From NCBI RefSeq assembly GCF_031157315.1, contig NZ_JAVIFU010000036.1:1-64000 (forward strand): DNA of 64,000 nucleotides, written 5' to 3'. The notes beneath the pieces were generated by a model. The model worked only from the letters and a program-made list of their open reading frames with translations. It made no database searches and was not told where the DNA came from. The DNA comes from Paenibacillus sp. LHD-38. Lineage in GTDB: Bacteria; Bacillota; Bacilli; Paenibacillales; Paenibacillaceae. Within the stretch, counting starts at the first letter, position 1, and the number at the start of each line of letters is the position of its first letter. Shown piece after piece: positions 24,781-33,277 of this stretch. The position numbers and the translations under genes are program-made.

Positions 24781-26496
24781 ATGCATTCATCCAAAAAGCT
24801 CATTAGCATCATCATGTCGGTAACGCTTTTGTTAGCATTGATCCTTCCATCCGCGAGCGCTGCCTCGCAAGAACGGCCCGCGATCGCCATTCCGAAGAGC
24901 AAGATTCAATCTTACGTCGAAGCAATGCAGCCTGGCTGGAATCTCGGCAATACGTTTGACGCGACAGGAGTCGACGAGACGTCCTGGGGCAATCCGCGCG
25001 TGACGAAGCAGCTCATTAAGCATATCGCTTCACAAGGCTACAAGAGCATTCGCATTCCGATAACGTGGGATCACCGGATGGGCGAGGCTCCAGACTACAC
25101 GATCGATCCGGCATTCCTGGACCGGGTTGAAGAGGTCGTTGACTGGTCTCTTGACGCCGGCTTGTACGTCATGATCAACCTGCACCACGACTCTTGGCTG
25201 TGGGTTAACCGTATGGGCAGCGAACATGATGTTGTTCTAGCCCGATATAACGCAGCATGGACGCAAATCGCCGAAAAGTTCAAAAACGAATCGAAGAAGC
25301 TTTCGTTCGAAAGCATCAACGAACCTCGCTTCTCTGACGGCTGGGGTGGAAACGGCGAAGCTAACTTCGCGATGCTGCATGAATTGAATGCATCCTTCCA
25401 TGAGATTGTACGTGCTTCCGGCGGCAACAACTCCGAGCGCCCGCTCGTACTGCCGACGCTTGAGACGAACGCGAACCAGGATCGGCTCGACGCGCTGGTA
25501 GATACGTTTGCCGAGCTGAACGACCCGAACCTGATTGCCACCGTTCACTATTATGGATTTTGGCCATTCAGCGTCAATATCGCCGGCTTCACCCGCTTCA
25601 ATGAAGAAACAAAGAATGACATCGTTCAAACATTCGACCGCGTCTATAATACATTAGTGGCTAAGGGCATCCCCGTTATTCTGGGTGAATACGGATTGCT
25701 CGGCTTCGACAAAAACACGGGTACGATCGAACAAGGCGAGAAGCTTAAATTTTTCGAGTACTTGCTTCATTACATCCAAGAAAGAGGCATTACTCATATG
25801 CTGTGGGATAATGGACAGCATCTCGACCGCAGCCAGCTGAAATGGAACGATCCGCAGCTGCACGGCATGCTTAAAACGAGTTGGAAGGGCCGCTCGGCAA
25901 CCGCGGAAACCGATTTGATTTATTTGGCCAAAGGCGAGAAAACGCAGGATGCCGTCATTCGGCTCGAATTAAACGGTAATCGCCTGACGGCTCTTCGCCA
26001 TAATGGCAAGACGCTGCGCATAGGCACGGACTATTCCATAGCTGGCGATATCCTGACAGTGAAGGCAAGCTTACTCTCCAAGCTGACAGCATCAGGCGCA
26101 TACGGCGAAAACGCGGAGCTTACAGCGGACTTCAACAAGGGCGAGGACTGGACGTTTGATGTAATCGTCTATTCTACGCCAGTGCTGCAGAATGCAGCCG
26201 GAACGACAAACGACTTCTCGATCCCGACAGCGTTCAACGGCGACCGGCTTGCTACGATGGAAGCTGTTTACGCTGCAGGAGGCAACGCGGGTCCGCAGAA
26301 CTGGACATCCTTCAAGGAATTTGCGTATGCTTTCTCGCCGTCGTACGATACGAATGAGATTAAGCTCACGCAAAACTTCTTCAACGAAGTGAATGACGGC
26401 GAAGTTGTGCTGATCTTCCACTTTTGGAGCGGAAAAATCGTCGAATATAAGATTACGAAGACAGGAACGACCATCGTCGGAGCCGTAGCCGAATAA
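24781..26496 (+). CDS. Secreted GH5 endoglucanase with X2 and CBM46-like modules
   Basis: 571 residues. A signal peptide (about 1-28, LILPSASAA) is followed by a GH5 catalytic domain (about 40-345), then an X2/Ig-like module (RSATAETDLIYLAKGEKTQD onward, about 365-465) and a C-terminal carbohydrate-binding module like CBM46. GH5 landmarks are GWNLGNTFD, HHDSWLW, the acid/base Glu181 in SINEPRF and the nucleophile Glu303 in ILGEYGLLG. It cleaves beta-1,4-glucans or related polymers outside the cell. The architecture resembles GH5 subfamily 4 endoglucanases of Bacillus and Clostridium. It has its own promoter and a perfect cre site. Confidence 0.9.
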   Translation: MHSSKKLISIIMSVTLLLALILPSASAASQERPAIAIPKSKIQSYVEAMQPGWNLGNTFDATGVDETSWGNPRVTKQLIKHIASQGYKSIRIPITWDHRMGEAPDYTIDPAFLDRVEEVVDWSLDAGLYVMINLHHDSWLWVNRMGSEHDVVLARYNAAWTQIAEKFKNESKKLSFESINEPRFSDGWGGNGEANFAMLHELNASFHEIVRASGGNNSERPLVLPTLETNANQDRLDALVDTFAELNDPNLIATVHYYGFWPFSVNIAGFTRFNEETKNDIVQTFDRVYNTLVAKGIPVILGEYGLLGFDKNTGTIEQGEKLKFFEYLLHYIQERGITHMLWDNGQHLDRSQLKWNDPQLHGMLKTSWKGRSATAETDLIYLAKGEKTQDAVIRLELNGNRLTALRHNGKTLRIGTDYSIAGDILTVKASLLSKLTASGAYGENAELTADFNKGEDWTFDVIVYSTPVLQNAAGTTNDFSIPTAFNGDRLATMEAVYAAGGNAGPQNWTSFKEFAYAFSPSYDTNEIKLTQNFFNEVNDGEVVLIFHFWSGKIVEYKITKTGTTIVGAVAE

Positions 26497-26502
26497 TGAA
26501 TG

Positions 26503-26530
26503 GAAGCCAACCGATTGTCCGGTTGGCTTC
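26503..26530 (+). terminator. Hairpin after the endoglucanase gene
   Basis: GAAGCCAACC (26503-26512) pairs with GGTTGGCTTC (26521-26530). Only a short, interrupted T-run follows, so it is a weaker terminator. Confidence 0.6.
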
Positions 26531-26614
26531 TTCACAATTTAGGTAGAAATTCCCTTTTTGTCCATGAAGATTTTCTGTATCCTTATAGAAACCCTTCATG
26601 GAGGAGATGAATTT

Positions 26615-27790
26615 ATGAACAAACGAATCGGAATTATCGGCAGCGGTACCGCGGGACTTCAGCTTGCCTATTCCTTGAAAAATGATTTTGACGTAACACT
26701 GCTTCATTATGAGGAAGCGGATGATATTCGCCGTGAAAAAATTAGATCAACCCAGGTTCATTTTCGTCCGACACGGGATCGGGAGCATCGTTTTCATATG
26801 CCGGAAACGGATGCGGCCCCTTCCATTAAAACGATCCACTTCAACATGGGCCAGCAAAAGTTGTTTGTGGGGAGACTGACGGGCGCGGCAACGTCCGTCG
26901 ATCAGCGCATGGCTTATTCCAATGCGATGGACGATTTGGCGGAGCAAGGCGTGAGCTTGCGCAAAGCCCGCGTATCCCGGAATGAGATTAAGGATTTGGC
27001 TGAATCTTATGATCTATTAATCGATGCCACCGGGAAATCGGGTCCGCTGCTGCCCTTCCCAGTTGAAGCTGGGCTTACTCCATTCGATGCTCCGCAGCGC
27101 AAATGCATCGTTGGTTATTTTACAGGGGTAGCACCTGTTGAGCCAGTGGGGATCTCGATCACGGTACTTCCCGGAGTCGGTGAAATGTTTGAAATTCCCG
27201 CATTAACCGAACAGGGAGCGGTTACCATTTTATTCATAGAGGCGCTGCCTGAGGGCATGTTGGATGCTTTTAAAGGGGTGAGGAGCGCTCAAGAATTTGA
27301 GGAACGGATGAAGAGCATGCTGCAGGAAAACTTTCCAGCGATTTACGGTCGCGTTGATCCAGATCATTTCGCACTTGTAGATGAGGCGGCTTTTCTCCAG
27401 ACAGCGATTACCCCGGTTATTCGCCGGCCCTATTTGATGCTGAACGGTACTTTGGTATTAGGATGTGGTGACAGTGTTTTCCTGGCAGATCCAATTACGG
27501 GTCAAGGCTGCAATACGGCCTCCTATTGTGCGGAGCAATTATATGAGTCTCTTATGGCACACAAGGAATCTCCTTGGGATGAAGAGGTAGGAATCGACTA
27601 TTGGAAACGTACCCGCCCCTATTTGGCGGCCGTGACGGAATGGACGAATGCCATGACCGGGCCAATGCCTGAACACATCGTTCAAATGCTTATGCAGGCA
27701 GCAACGGACCAACAGATTGCCGATAAAGTAGCCCATTGGTTCGAAAAACCTTCGAAAGCTCATGAAGCATTCTTTCAACAAACGTATTAA
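26615..27790 (+). CDS. StyA-like FAD-dependent monooxygenase (styrene/indole epoxidase family)
   Basis: 391 residues with an N-terminal FAD-binding GIIGSGTAGLQLAYSL, the STQVHFRPTRDREH region, and a C-terminal GCGDSVFLADPITGQGCNTA that binds FAD in this family. StyA enzymes epoxidise styrene or indole and take reduced flavin from a StyB reductase. No reductase gene is adjacent here, so it may use a general flavin reductase, or the true substrate differs. ATG at 26615 follows GGAGGAG. The frame extends upstream to 26558 without a site. Monocistronic. Confidence 0.78.
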   Translation: MNKRIGIIGSGTAGLQLAYSLKNDFDVTLLHYEEADDIRREKIRSTQVHFRPTRDREHRFHMPETDAAPSIKTIHFNMGQQKLFVGRLTGAATSVDQRMAYSNAMDDLAEQGVSLRKARVSRNEIKDLAESYDLLIDATGKSGPLLPFPVEAGLTPFDAPQRKCIVGYFTGVAPVEPVGISITVLPGVGEMFEIPALTEQGAVTILFIEALPEGMLDAFKGVRSAQEFEERMKSMLQENFPAIYGRVDPDHFALVDEAAFLQTAITPVIRRPYLMLNGTLVLGCGDSVFLADPITGQGCNTASYCAEQLYESLMAHKESPWDEEVGIDYWKRTRPYLAAVTEWTNAMTGPMPEHIVQMLMQAATDQQIADKVAHWFEKPSKAHEAFFQQTY

Positions 27791-27817
27791 AGCTATCCCA
27801 TGTCGGATAAAGCATAG

Positions 27818-27850
27818 AAAAAGATCATCCGATAGGGTGATCTTTTTCTT
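27818..27850. terminator. Bidirectional terminator between two convergent genes
   Basis: AAAAAGATCATCC (27818-27830) pairs with GGGTGATCTTTTT, with A-run and T-run flanks, ending the StyA-like gene on the plus strand and the oxidoreductase at 27882 on the minus strand. Confidence 0.85.
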
Positions 27851-27881
27851 ATTTCCCTTGCTGAACTTGCGAGAGCCTCAT

Positions 27882-29012
27882 CTATATTAATGGAGATTTG
27901 CGTTCAGGTATCATTTCTTTAACTACGGTATCTTCATAAGCATGTCTTACTCCATTCATAATATCTTCCACCTTAACCGGATGACCGATCAACGCCGATT
28001 CCAGCGCGGCATAAACAATGCTAAGAGCCTCAAGCCCTCGTTCGCCGCTGGAAATCGGGACTATCCGATCAGAGATTGCTTCCCACAATTCCACATAGGA
28101 GTGAGCAAACGGATGAGCTGCTACTTCAGGTGCGTATTGCATGATTAAGTCTCCAACGGGAATGGTCTGACCATTTGCCAGAGCAATATGTTTCCCGGGA
28201 CGAAAACAGCCTTTGCTGCCATATATCCAAACGCCGCCCATCGTTTCTCCATGTGCAGCAGTACTGCACATCCAATGCCCCAAACCTCCGTTATCAAAAC
28301 GGAAGACGGTGACGCTTGTGTCTTCTCCTGTCGGACGGATCGTCGTATTACCGTCGCTCAATTCTTTTTCAAATATTTCCGTATAGGCAAATACTTCACG
28401 GATAGGACCGTTCACTTCTGTAAACATATGCGTGCGGTGCACGCCGTGATCGTTGATCCAGCCTGCACCAGCCCTTCCTTTAAGATGCCGCCAAGCGGTC
28501 CCGGCAAAAAAAGTCCTGTGCAAGGTAACCGTTACATAATCCATCAGTAGATTCACGGAACCGATGATTCCATCCTTAATCGCTCTGGCCATCGCCACGT
28601 TCTCTGCGCCTAAAACGCTCGGTTCGGAGACGGTTAACACCCTGCCGTATTTTTTGGCATCTGCCAGAATTTTTCGTCCATAGTATGGTGAAATGGCCAG
28701 TGGCTTTTGCATTTGTACATGGATGCCGGCGGCAAAACAATCTTCCGCCACAATGTGATGCAAATCATGATCCAACAAAACAGAAACCGCATCTAAATTT
28801 TCTTCGTCTATCATTTTTTTGTAGTCCGTATATACCGTTGGACGTTTACCAAGCCGTTCTTCCGCAGTTGCAGCAAATGCATTTGCTCTATTCTCATTTA
28901 GATCGCAGACGGCCGATAATTCAAATGTTTCCCGGTTTGCTTTCTTTAACTCTTCCAGCCCTTCTAAATGAGCAGTCGATATGACTCCACAGCCAATAAA
29001 TCCAATGTTCAT
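27882..29012 (-). CDS. Gfo/Idh/MocA-family oxidoreductase
   Basis: 376 residues with a Rossmann N-terminus (IGFIGCGVISTAHLEGL), the MQKPLAISPYYGRK lysine motif and the C-terminal family domain with NDHGVHRTHM. A probable NAD(P)-dependent sugar dehydrogenase of unknown substrate. GGGGGAG lies 7 nt before the start. It is divergent from an HxlR-type regulator, which may control it. The sequence is more AT-rich than the carbohydrate operons, and this marks the start of an accessory stretch to about 33 kb. Confidence 0.78.
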   Translation of the reverse strand: MNIGFIGCGVISTAHLEGLEELKKANRETFELSAVCDLNENRANAFAATAEERLGKRPTVYTDYKKMIDEENLDAVSVLLDHDLHHIVAEDCFAAGIHVQMQKPLAISPYYGRKILADAKKYGRVLTVSEPSVLGAENVAMARAIKDGIIGSVNLLMDYVTVTLHRTFFAGTAWRHLKGRAGAGWINDHGVHRTHMFTEVNGPIREVFAYTEIFEKELSDGNTTIRPTGEDTSVTVFRFDNGGLGHWMCSTAAHGETMGGVWIYGSKGCFRPGKHIALANGQTIPVGDLIMQYAPEVAAHPFAHSYVELWEAISDRIVPISSGERGLEALSIVYAALESALIGHPVKVEDIMNGVRHAYEDTVVKEMIPERKSPLI

Positions 29013-29174
29013 CGTATATCTCCCCCGAATGAGTAGCCATTCAGCCTTTTCATTTTTAATTACTGTATATAATAATAGAAATACATTTTCTTAACCAAAT
29101 GGGTATCGTATAATAAAGTTCGATATTAAAGCATGATAAAAAATCCGGCATTCCAAACCAAAGGAGAGATTCGA

Positions 29175-29501
29175 TTGGAAGAGGCAGAGAATCAAGCAGT
29201 CCATAAGCGTTGTTCAATAGAGAAATCTCTTGATATTGTTGGCGGGAAATGGTCCTTTCTTGTCATTCGGGAAATGATGTTTCATGAGAAAAAAAGATTC
29301 GGCGAATTAAAGCAAGCCGTTTGCGGGGTTAGCTCCAAATCATTGACCGATACGCTCCGCCATCTTGAAAATAATGGAGTAATTACCCGGACGGCTTATC
29401 CAACTGTTCCTATGACGGTAGAGTATGCACTTACAGAGAAGGGACATGCTTTACACGCAATTATTCACGAAATGAAGAAATGGGGAAATGATTGGTCTTA
29501 G
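29175..29501 (+). CDS. HxlR-family transcriptional regulator
   Basis: A winged helix-turn-helix protein with the family hallmarks: CSIEKSLDIVGGKWSFLVIR, FGELKQAVCGVSSKSLTDTLRHLE, and YALTEKGHAL in the wing. I favour the TTG at 29175 (108 residues), which has AAAGGAG 8 nt upstream. The ATG at 29133 has no ribosome site and adds 14 residues without family likeness. HxlR regulators usually control an adjacent oxidoreductase, here the divergent 27882 gene or the convergent aldo/keto reductase, often responding to reactive electrophiles or disulfide stress. Confidence 0.85.
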   Translation: MEEAENQAVHKRCSIEKSLDIVGGKWSFLVIREMMFHEKKRFGELKQAVCGVSSKSLTDTLRHLENNGVITRTAYPTVPMTVEYALTEKGHALHAIIHEMKKWGNDWS

Positions 29502-29504
29502 GTG

Positions 29505-30479
29505 TCATTCGTGAAGAAGGTATTTAATCATTGAGATTTCCTCATCGGTGAGCGGCTTGCCTGCGGCATAGGCATTTGATTCCGCCTGACGTGCATTTTT
29601 AAATCCGGGAATGACGCAAGCATTCGGAGATTGAGCCAGAGGATACTGAATCGCAACCCGAACCAAATCCTGTACGTCATAACCGAAACGCTCTTTAATC
29701 GGCTGCAATTTAGTGCGAATCTCGAGCAATCGTTCTCTTGTGTAGGATTCATTGTTTGCGCGAATATCTCCATCGCCGAACTGGGGAGGGTGATTCGGAT
29801 CAAACTTATCCAGCAGCAGCCCTTGCGCTAGCGGCCCGAAAAGCACGATCCCGAGATTTTGTTCTTCCGCCCAGCGGAACAGGTTGGTTTCAGGCAGATC
29901 AAAGTGGTTCCCGAACGCATTATAATGAAATTGCAGCACGTCTGGACGTGTGATTGGACATACTCTCATGAAATCCGCGTAACTATAGGCAGATTGGCCA
30001 ATTACGCGAACCTTTCCTTCTTTTTGTAACTGGCGCATCGTTTCAGCCGCTTCTTCAAGATATTGATCATTTGAACCAAAATTCGTGTTATGAAAATAAT
30101 AAATATCTAAATAATCCGTACCCAAATTAGTAAGTGACTGTTCGATCTGGTGGCGGATATGAACGGGCTGCATCGCATTAGGAGCCGTACCCTTGAACCA
30201 ACCTACTTTTGAAGCAACAATAACCGATTCACGTGGAATTTCCTGCAAAAATTGACCGATTACCCTTTCAGAATGGCCATCGCCGTATACATCGGCAGTA
30301 TCAAAATGATTGATTCCTAGGGCATAGGACCTGCGTAATCCCGCAAGCGATTCCTTGTCATCATTACCCGACCAACCCACCGGGCTTCCATCTCGCCAAG
30401 AGGGTCCGCCAATTGCCCAGCAACCCAAACTAACCTCACTAACCCGTAGTCCAGAACGGCCTAATACACGATATTCCAT
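29505..30479 (-). CDS. Aldo/keto reductase
   Basis: 324 residues of the NADPH-dependent TIM-barrel aldo/keto reductase family. GLRVSEVSLGCWAIGG begins the barrel, NHFDTADVYGDGHSE carries the catalytic Asp and Tyr, VIVASKVGW the Lys and YYFHNT the His. The C-terminal region has the expected cofactor loop. I take ATG at 30479 with GGGTGG 8 nt upstream; an in-frame GTG at 30491 is possible. It ends 3 bp from the convergent HxlR gene. Substrate unknown. Confidence 0.82.
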   Translation of the reverse strand: MEYRVLGRSGLRVSEVSLGCWAIGGPSWRDGSPVGWSGNDDKESLAGLRRSYALGINHFDTADVYGDGHSERVIGQFLQEIPRESVIVASKVGWFKGTAPNAMQPVHIRHQIEQSLTNLGTDYLDIYYFHNTNFGSNDQYLEEAAETMRQLQKEGKVRVIGQSAYSYADFMRVCPITRPDVLQFHYNAFGNHFDLPETNLFRWAEEQNLGIVLFGPLAQGLLLDKFDPNHPPQFGDGDIRANNESYTRERLLEIRTKLQPIKERFGYDVQDLVRVAIQYPLAQSPNACVIPGFKNARQAESNAYAAGKPLTDEEISMIKYLLHE

Positions 30480-30699
30480 CGAAAATACCACCCATCTAAT
30501 AAATGAATTTGGTTTATCTCATTGGATATTTGTCCCAGTAAGCATTGGACATAAATTCGTCAATCCACAAATACAACATAGAACAAAAAAGAATAACTGA
30601 AAAGTAGGCACATTTTGTTTACCTGATTACCTAAAGGTTACTGTTGCGATCCTATGGATCTCAAATTTAATAATCCAGTTTAATAGAAGGAGATAACTA

Positions 30700-31245
30700 A
30701 TGGAGGATCAGTGGAGGATATCGAAATACGATCCGGAATGGGAAAATCTATTTCATGATCTCGCTATAAAATTAAGAGAATCATTAGGAGATTTGGCAAG
30801 TCGTATAGATCATGTCGGCTCAACATCGGTAATTGGTTTGGATGCAAAGCCAATTATAGATATTCAAATATCCGTTTTAAATTACGATAACGTTTTAAAC
30901 TACAAAACTAAGATTGAAGAAGCGGGTTTTGTGCTGCGCAACGAAAATCCGGATAAAACGAAGAGGTATTTTCGAGAATTGCCGGGAAACCGAAGAACCC
31001 ATATTCACGTTAGGCAGGCTGGCAGTTTTTCAGAACAAATCACTTTGCTGTTTAGAGATTATTTAAGGGCACATCCTGCGGATTGTTTGAGGTACGCTCA
31101 GGAAAAACACCGGCTAATGGAGCTTTATAAAAATGAACGCCCAAAATATGTGGAAGGAAAAGGGCCGATCGTATGGAATATTATTCAGAAAGCCCATACT
31201 TGGTCGCAAGAAGTAGGTTGGCAGCCAGGTAAGTCAAATAGGTAA
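30700..31245 (+). CDS. GrpB family protein (UPF0157, nucleotidyltransferase-like)
   Basis: 181 residues of the GrpB family, with the hallmark RIDHVGSTSVIGLDAKPIIDI and a downstream RTHIHVRQAGS. The fold is that of nucleotidyltransferases and several members are annotated as dephospho-CoA kinase-like, but no activity is established. AAGGAG precedes the start. A second, decayed grpB relative lies at 44376-44515. An MFS gene follows 17 bp downstream. Confidence 0.82.
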   Translation: MEDQWRISKYDPEWENLFHDLAIKLRESLGDLASRIDHVGSTSVIGLDAKPIIDIQISVLNYDNVLNYKTKIEEAGFVLRNENPDKTKRYFRELPGNRRTHIHVRQAGSFSEQITLLFRDYLRAHPADCLRYAQEKHRLMELYKNERPKYVEGKGPIVWNIIQKAHTWSQEVGWQPGKSNR

Positions 31246-31262
31246 AGCAATGGAGGAGCAAG

Positions 31263-32495
31263 ATGTTTGGTTTATCTAAGCTACCCAAAAACGCGCGCGG
31301 CTGTTTGCTGTACGAGCCTTTTTTTCTAATCCCATACAGCATGTTCAGCACGTATGCCACGATTTATATGTTTGAGATGGGGATGGATGAAACGGCGATC
31401 GGCTGGATTACGACGCTGACTCTGCTCGTGCAGGTATTCTCATCCTTCATCAGCGGCTATTTAACCGACAAGCTCGGCAGAAAATGGGCGCTGCTTTATT
31501 TTGACGTGTTAAGCTGGACGGTGGGTACCCTGTTGTGGGCGGTATCGCAAAATATTTGGTTTTTTATAGCGGCGGCAATCGTGAACGGCTTTCAGAGGGT
31601 TCCGCATACCGCGTTTTACTGCTTGCTTGTTGAGGACACCGCGCCAAAGGACAGGACGTACGTGTTCTCAGTTCTTCAGTTTGTTGGCATGCTTGGAGGC
31701 TTATTCGCACCGCTGGGAGGGCTGCTGGTCGCCCATTATGGCCTGATTCCCGGTACGCGGATCATGTATATCCTCGCTTGCATCTGTATGACCATCCAAT
31801 TTATCGGCCGCCATTTTGCTACCCGGGAAACGGAAATTGGGCTTCGCAAAATGGAGGAAACCCGCAGCGTAGGCTTGATGGCTGGAGTGCGGGAATACAA
31901 AGGGGTTATCCGCGAGATGTTAGGGAATGGACCGCTGCTGCTGATTTTCGGGGTCTACATTCTGTTCCAGTTCCAGCTCACACTCAAGAGCACTTATTTA
32001 TCGCTCTTTTTTGTCGATCATCTTCATTTGGACAGCGGTCTTGTGTCGATCTTTCCGGCTGTAACCTCTTTGTTCATGCTGCTCTCTATGTGGCTTCTGC
32101 TGCCCCGTCTGGGAGATGACAGGATCCATACGATTATGCTCTGGGGTTTCTTCATCTCGCTTTTGTCTAATCTGGTGCTGATCATCCACCTTCCCGGTAT
32201 GATGTTTTGGCTGATCACCAGTACGATTCTTGCAGCGGTAGGTACGATGATGACCTATCCCTATTTAGAGGCGGCAGTAGCGAACGCGATCGACGACGAG
32301 AACCGCGCAAGCGTATTTGCCATGTTATCCGTACTGATTTTGCTTGTCATTTCTCCGTCTGGCATTATTGGGGGATGGGCATATAAATGGGATCCGGCGA
32401 TGCCATTTCTGTTGATTGTCCTTTCGTTCGCTGCAAGCATAGCTCTGCTGTTCATGTATAAGAGGAGCGCTGGACGTGTGGAGGAGATCCGTTGA
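31263..32495 (+). CDS. Major facilitator superfamily transporter
   Basis: 410 residues with about twelve membrane segments. The loop 2-3 motif GYLTDKLGRKWAL (about residues 67-79) is a good MFS motif A. An inner-membrane drug/metabolite efflux or uptake carrier whose substrate cannot be read from the sequence. The start has GGAGGAG, and the gene lies 17 bp after grpB and just before a GNAT gene, so the three may form one transcript. Confidence 0.82.
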   Translation: MFGLSKLPKNARGCLLYEPFFLIPYSMFSTYATIYMFEMGMDETAIGWITTLTLLVQVFSSFISGYLTDKLGRKWALLYFDVLSWTVGTLLWAVSQNIWFFIAAAIVNGFQRVPHTAFYCLLVEDTAPKDRTYVFSVLQFVGMLGGLFAPLGGLLVAHYGLIPGTRIMYILACICMTIQFIGRHFATRETEIGLRKMEETRSVGLMAGVREYKGVIREMLGNGPLLLIFGVYILFQFQLTLKSTYLSLFFVDHLHLDSGLVSIFPAVTSLFMLLSMWLLLPRLGDDRIHTIMLWGFFISLLSNLVLIIHLPGMMFWLITSTILAAVGTMMTYPYLEAAVANAIDDENRASVFAMLSVLILLVISPSGIIGGWAYKWDPAMPFLLIVLSFAASIALLFMYKRSAGRVEEIR

Positions 32496-32530
32496 TTTTG
32501 CGGATCAAGATGAGAGGGGGGATAACTAAT

Positions 32531-33034
32531 TTGGAAATTCGACGTTTAGGAAATGAAGAAATTGCTGATCTGAATGCACTCATGGTTGACGTGATGTCTC
32601 GGCTCCCGTCTCAAGAACTTTTTGCGATGGATGATGAGGATTATTTTCACGACTATGTCCTCGAAAATGGCGAAATATATGGAGCATATCTTGCTGGGAA
32701 GCTTGTTGCTTATTCCGTTTTGACGTTTCCTAAACAGACCGAAAATAACCTCGGAAGGGAATTCGGTGTACCCGAAAAAGAATTATCTGACGTAGGATTT
32801 CTGGAGGCAACCGTTGTCCACGAATCAGCTCGCGGTCTGGGTTTACAACGGCATTTCCATCGGCTGCGTGAGAAACGTGCTAGGGAGAACGGCTGCCGTT
32901 ACCTTTATTCAACGGTGCATCCTGACAATCATGCAAGCATAAGCAACTTAGAGTCTGAAGGGTTTAATCTTTCATTTACCCGTCTTATGTACAAAGGGAA
33001 ACTCAGGCATTGTTATATAAAGCGTTTACTATAA
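32531..33034 (+). CDS. GNAT-family N-acetyltransferase
   Basis: A GCN5-type acetyltransferase of about 167 residues. The acetyl-CoA loop is visible as VVHESARGLGLQRHFHRLRE, and the C-terminal half has YSTVHPDNHASISNLESEGF, a common GNAT ending. I favour the TTG at 32531 because GAGGGGGG sits 8-9 nt upstream. An in-frame TTG at 32492, overlapping the MFS stop, is an alternative. Substrate unknown. Confidence 0.75.
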   Translation: MEIRRLGNEEIADLNALMVDVMSRLPSQELFAMDDEDYFHDYVLENGEIYGAYLAGKLVAYSVLTFPKQTENNLGREFGVPEKELSDVGFLEATVVHESARGLGLQRHFHRLREKRARENGCRYLYSTVHPDNHASISNLESEGFNLSFTRLMYKGKLRHCYIKRLL

Positions 33035-33090
33035 TATTGAAGATATAATTATAAGCCCCTCGTTAAAAATTACATAATGAATCAAGTTTG

Positions 33091-33143
33091 CAGCGGCAGT
33101 CCAAGGACTTTATTTACGAGTCCGAGACTTCCGCTGCTTTTTT
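33091..33143 (+). terminator. Terminator, member of a repeated hairpin family
   Basis: CAGCGGCAGTCCAAGGACT folds with AGTCCGAGACTTCCGCTG and is followed by TTTTTT. Its arms closely resemble those of the hairpin at 47581-47628, 14 kb away. Confidence 0.85.
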
Positions 33144-33277
33144 GTGCTGCTCCTTTCCCCAAACCCGTTCATTCTTCTAAATGTCCGAAATGTTAAAAAA
33201 AAGACCTATATTTCTAAATACGTACAGGTGCCGTTTTTTCTACAATTGGAGGTGAAACTGGAAAGAGGTGAAGGTCA

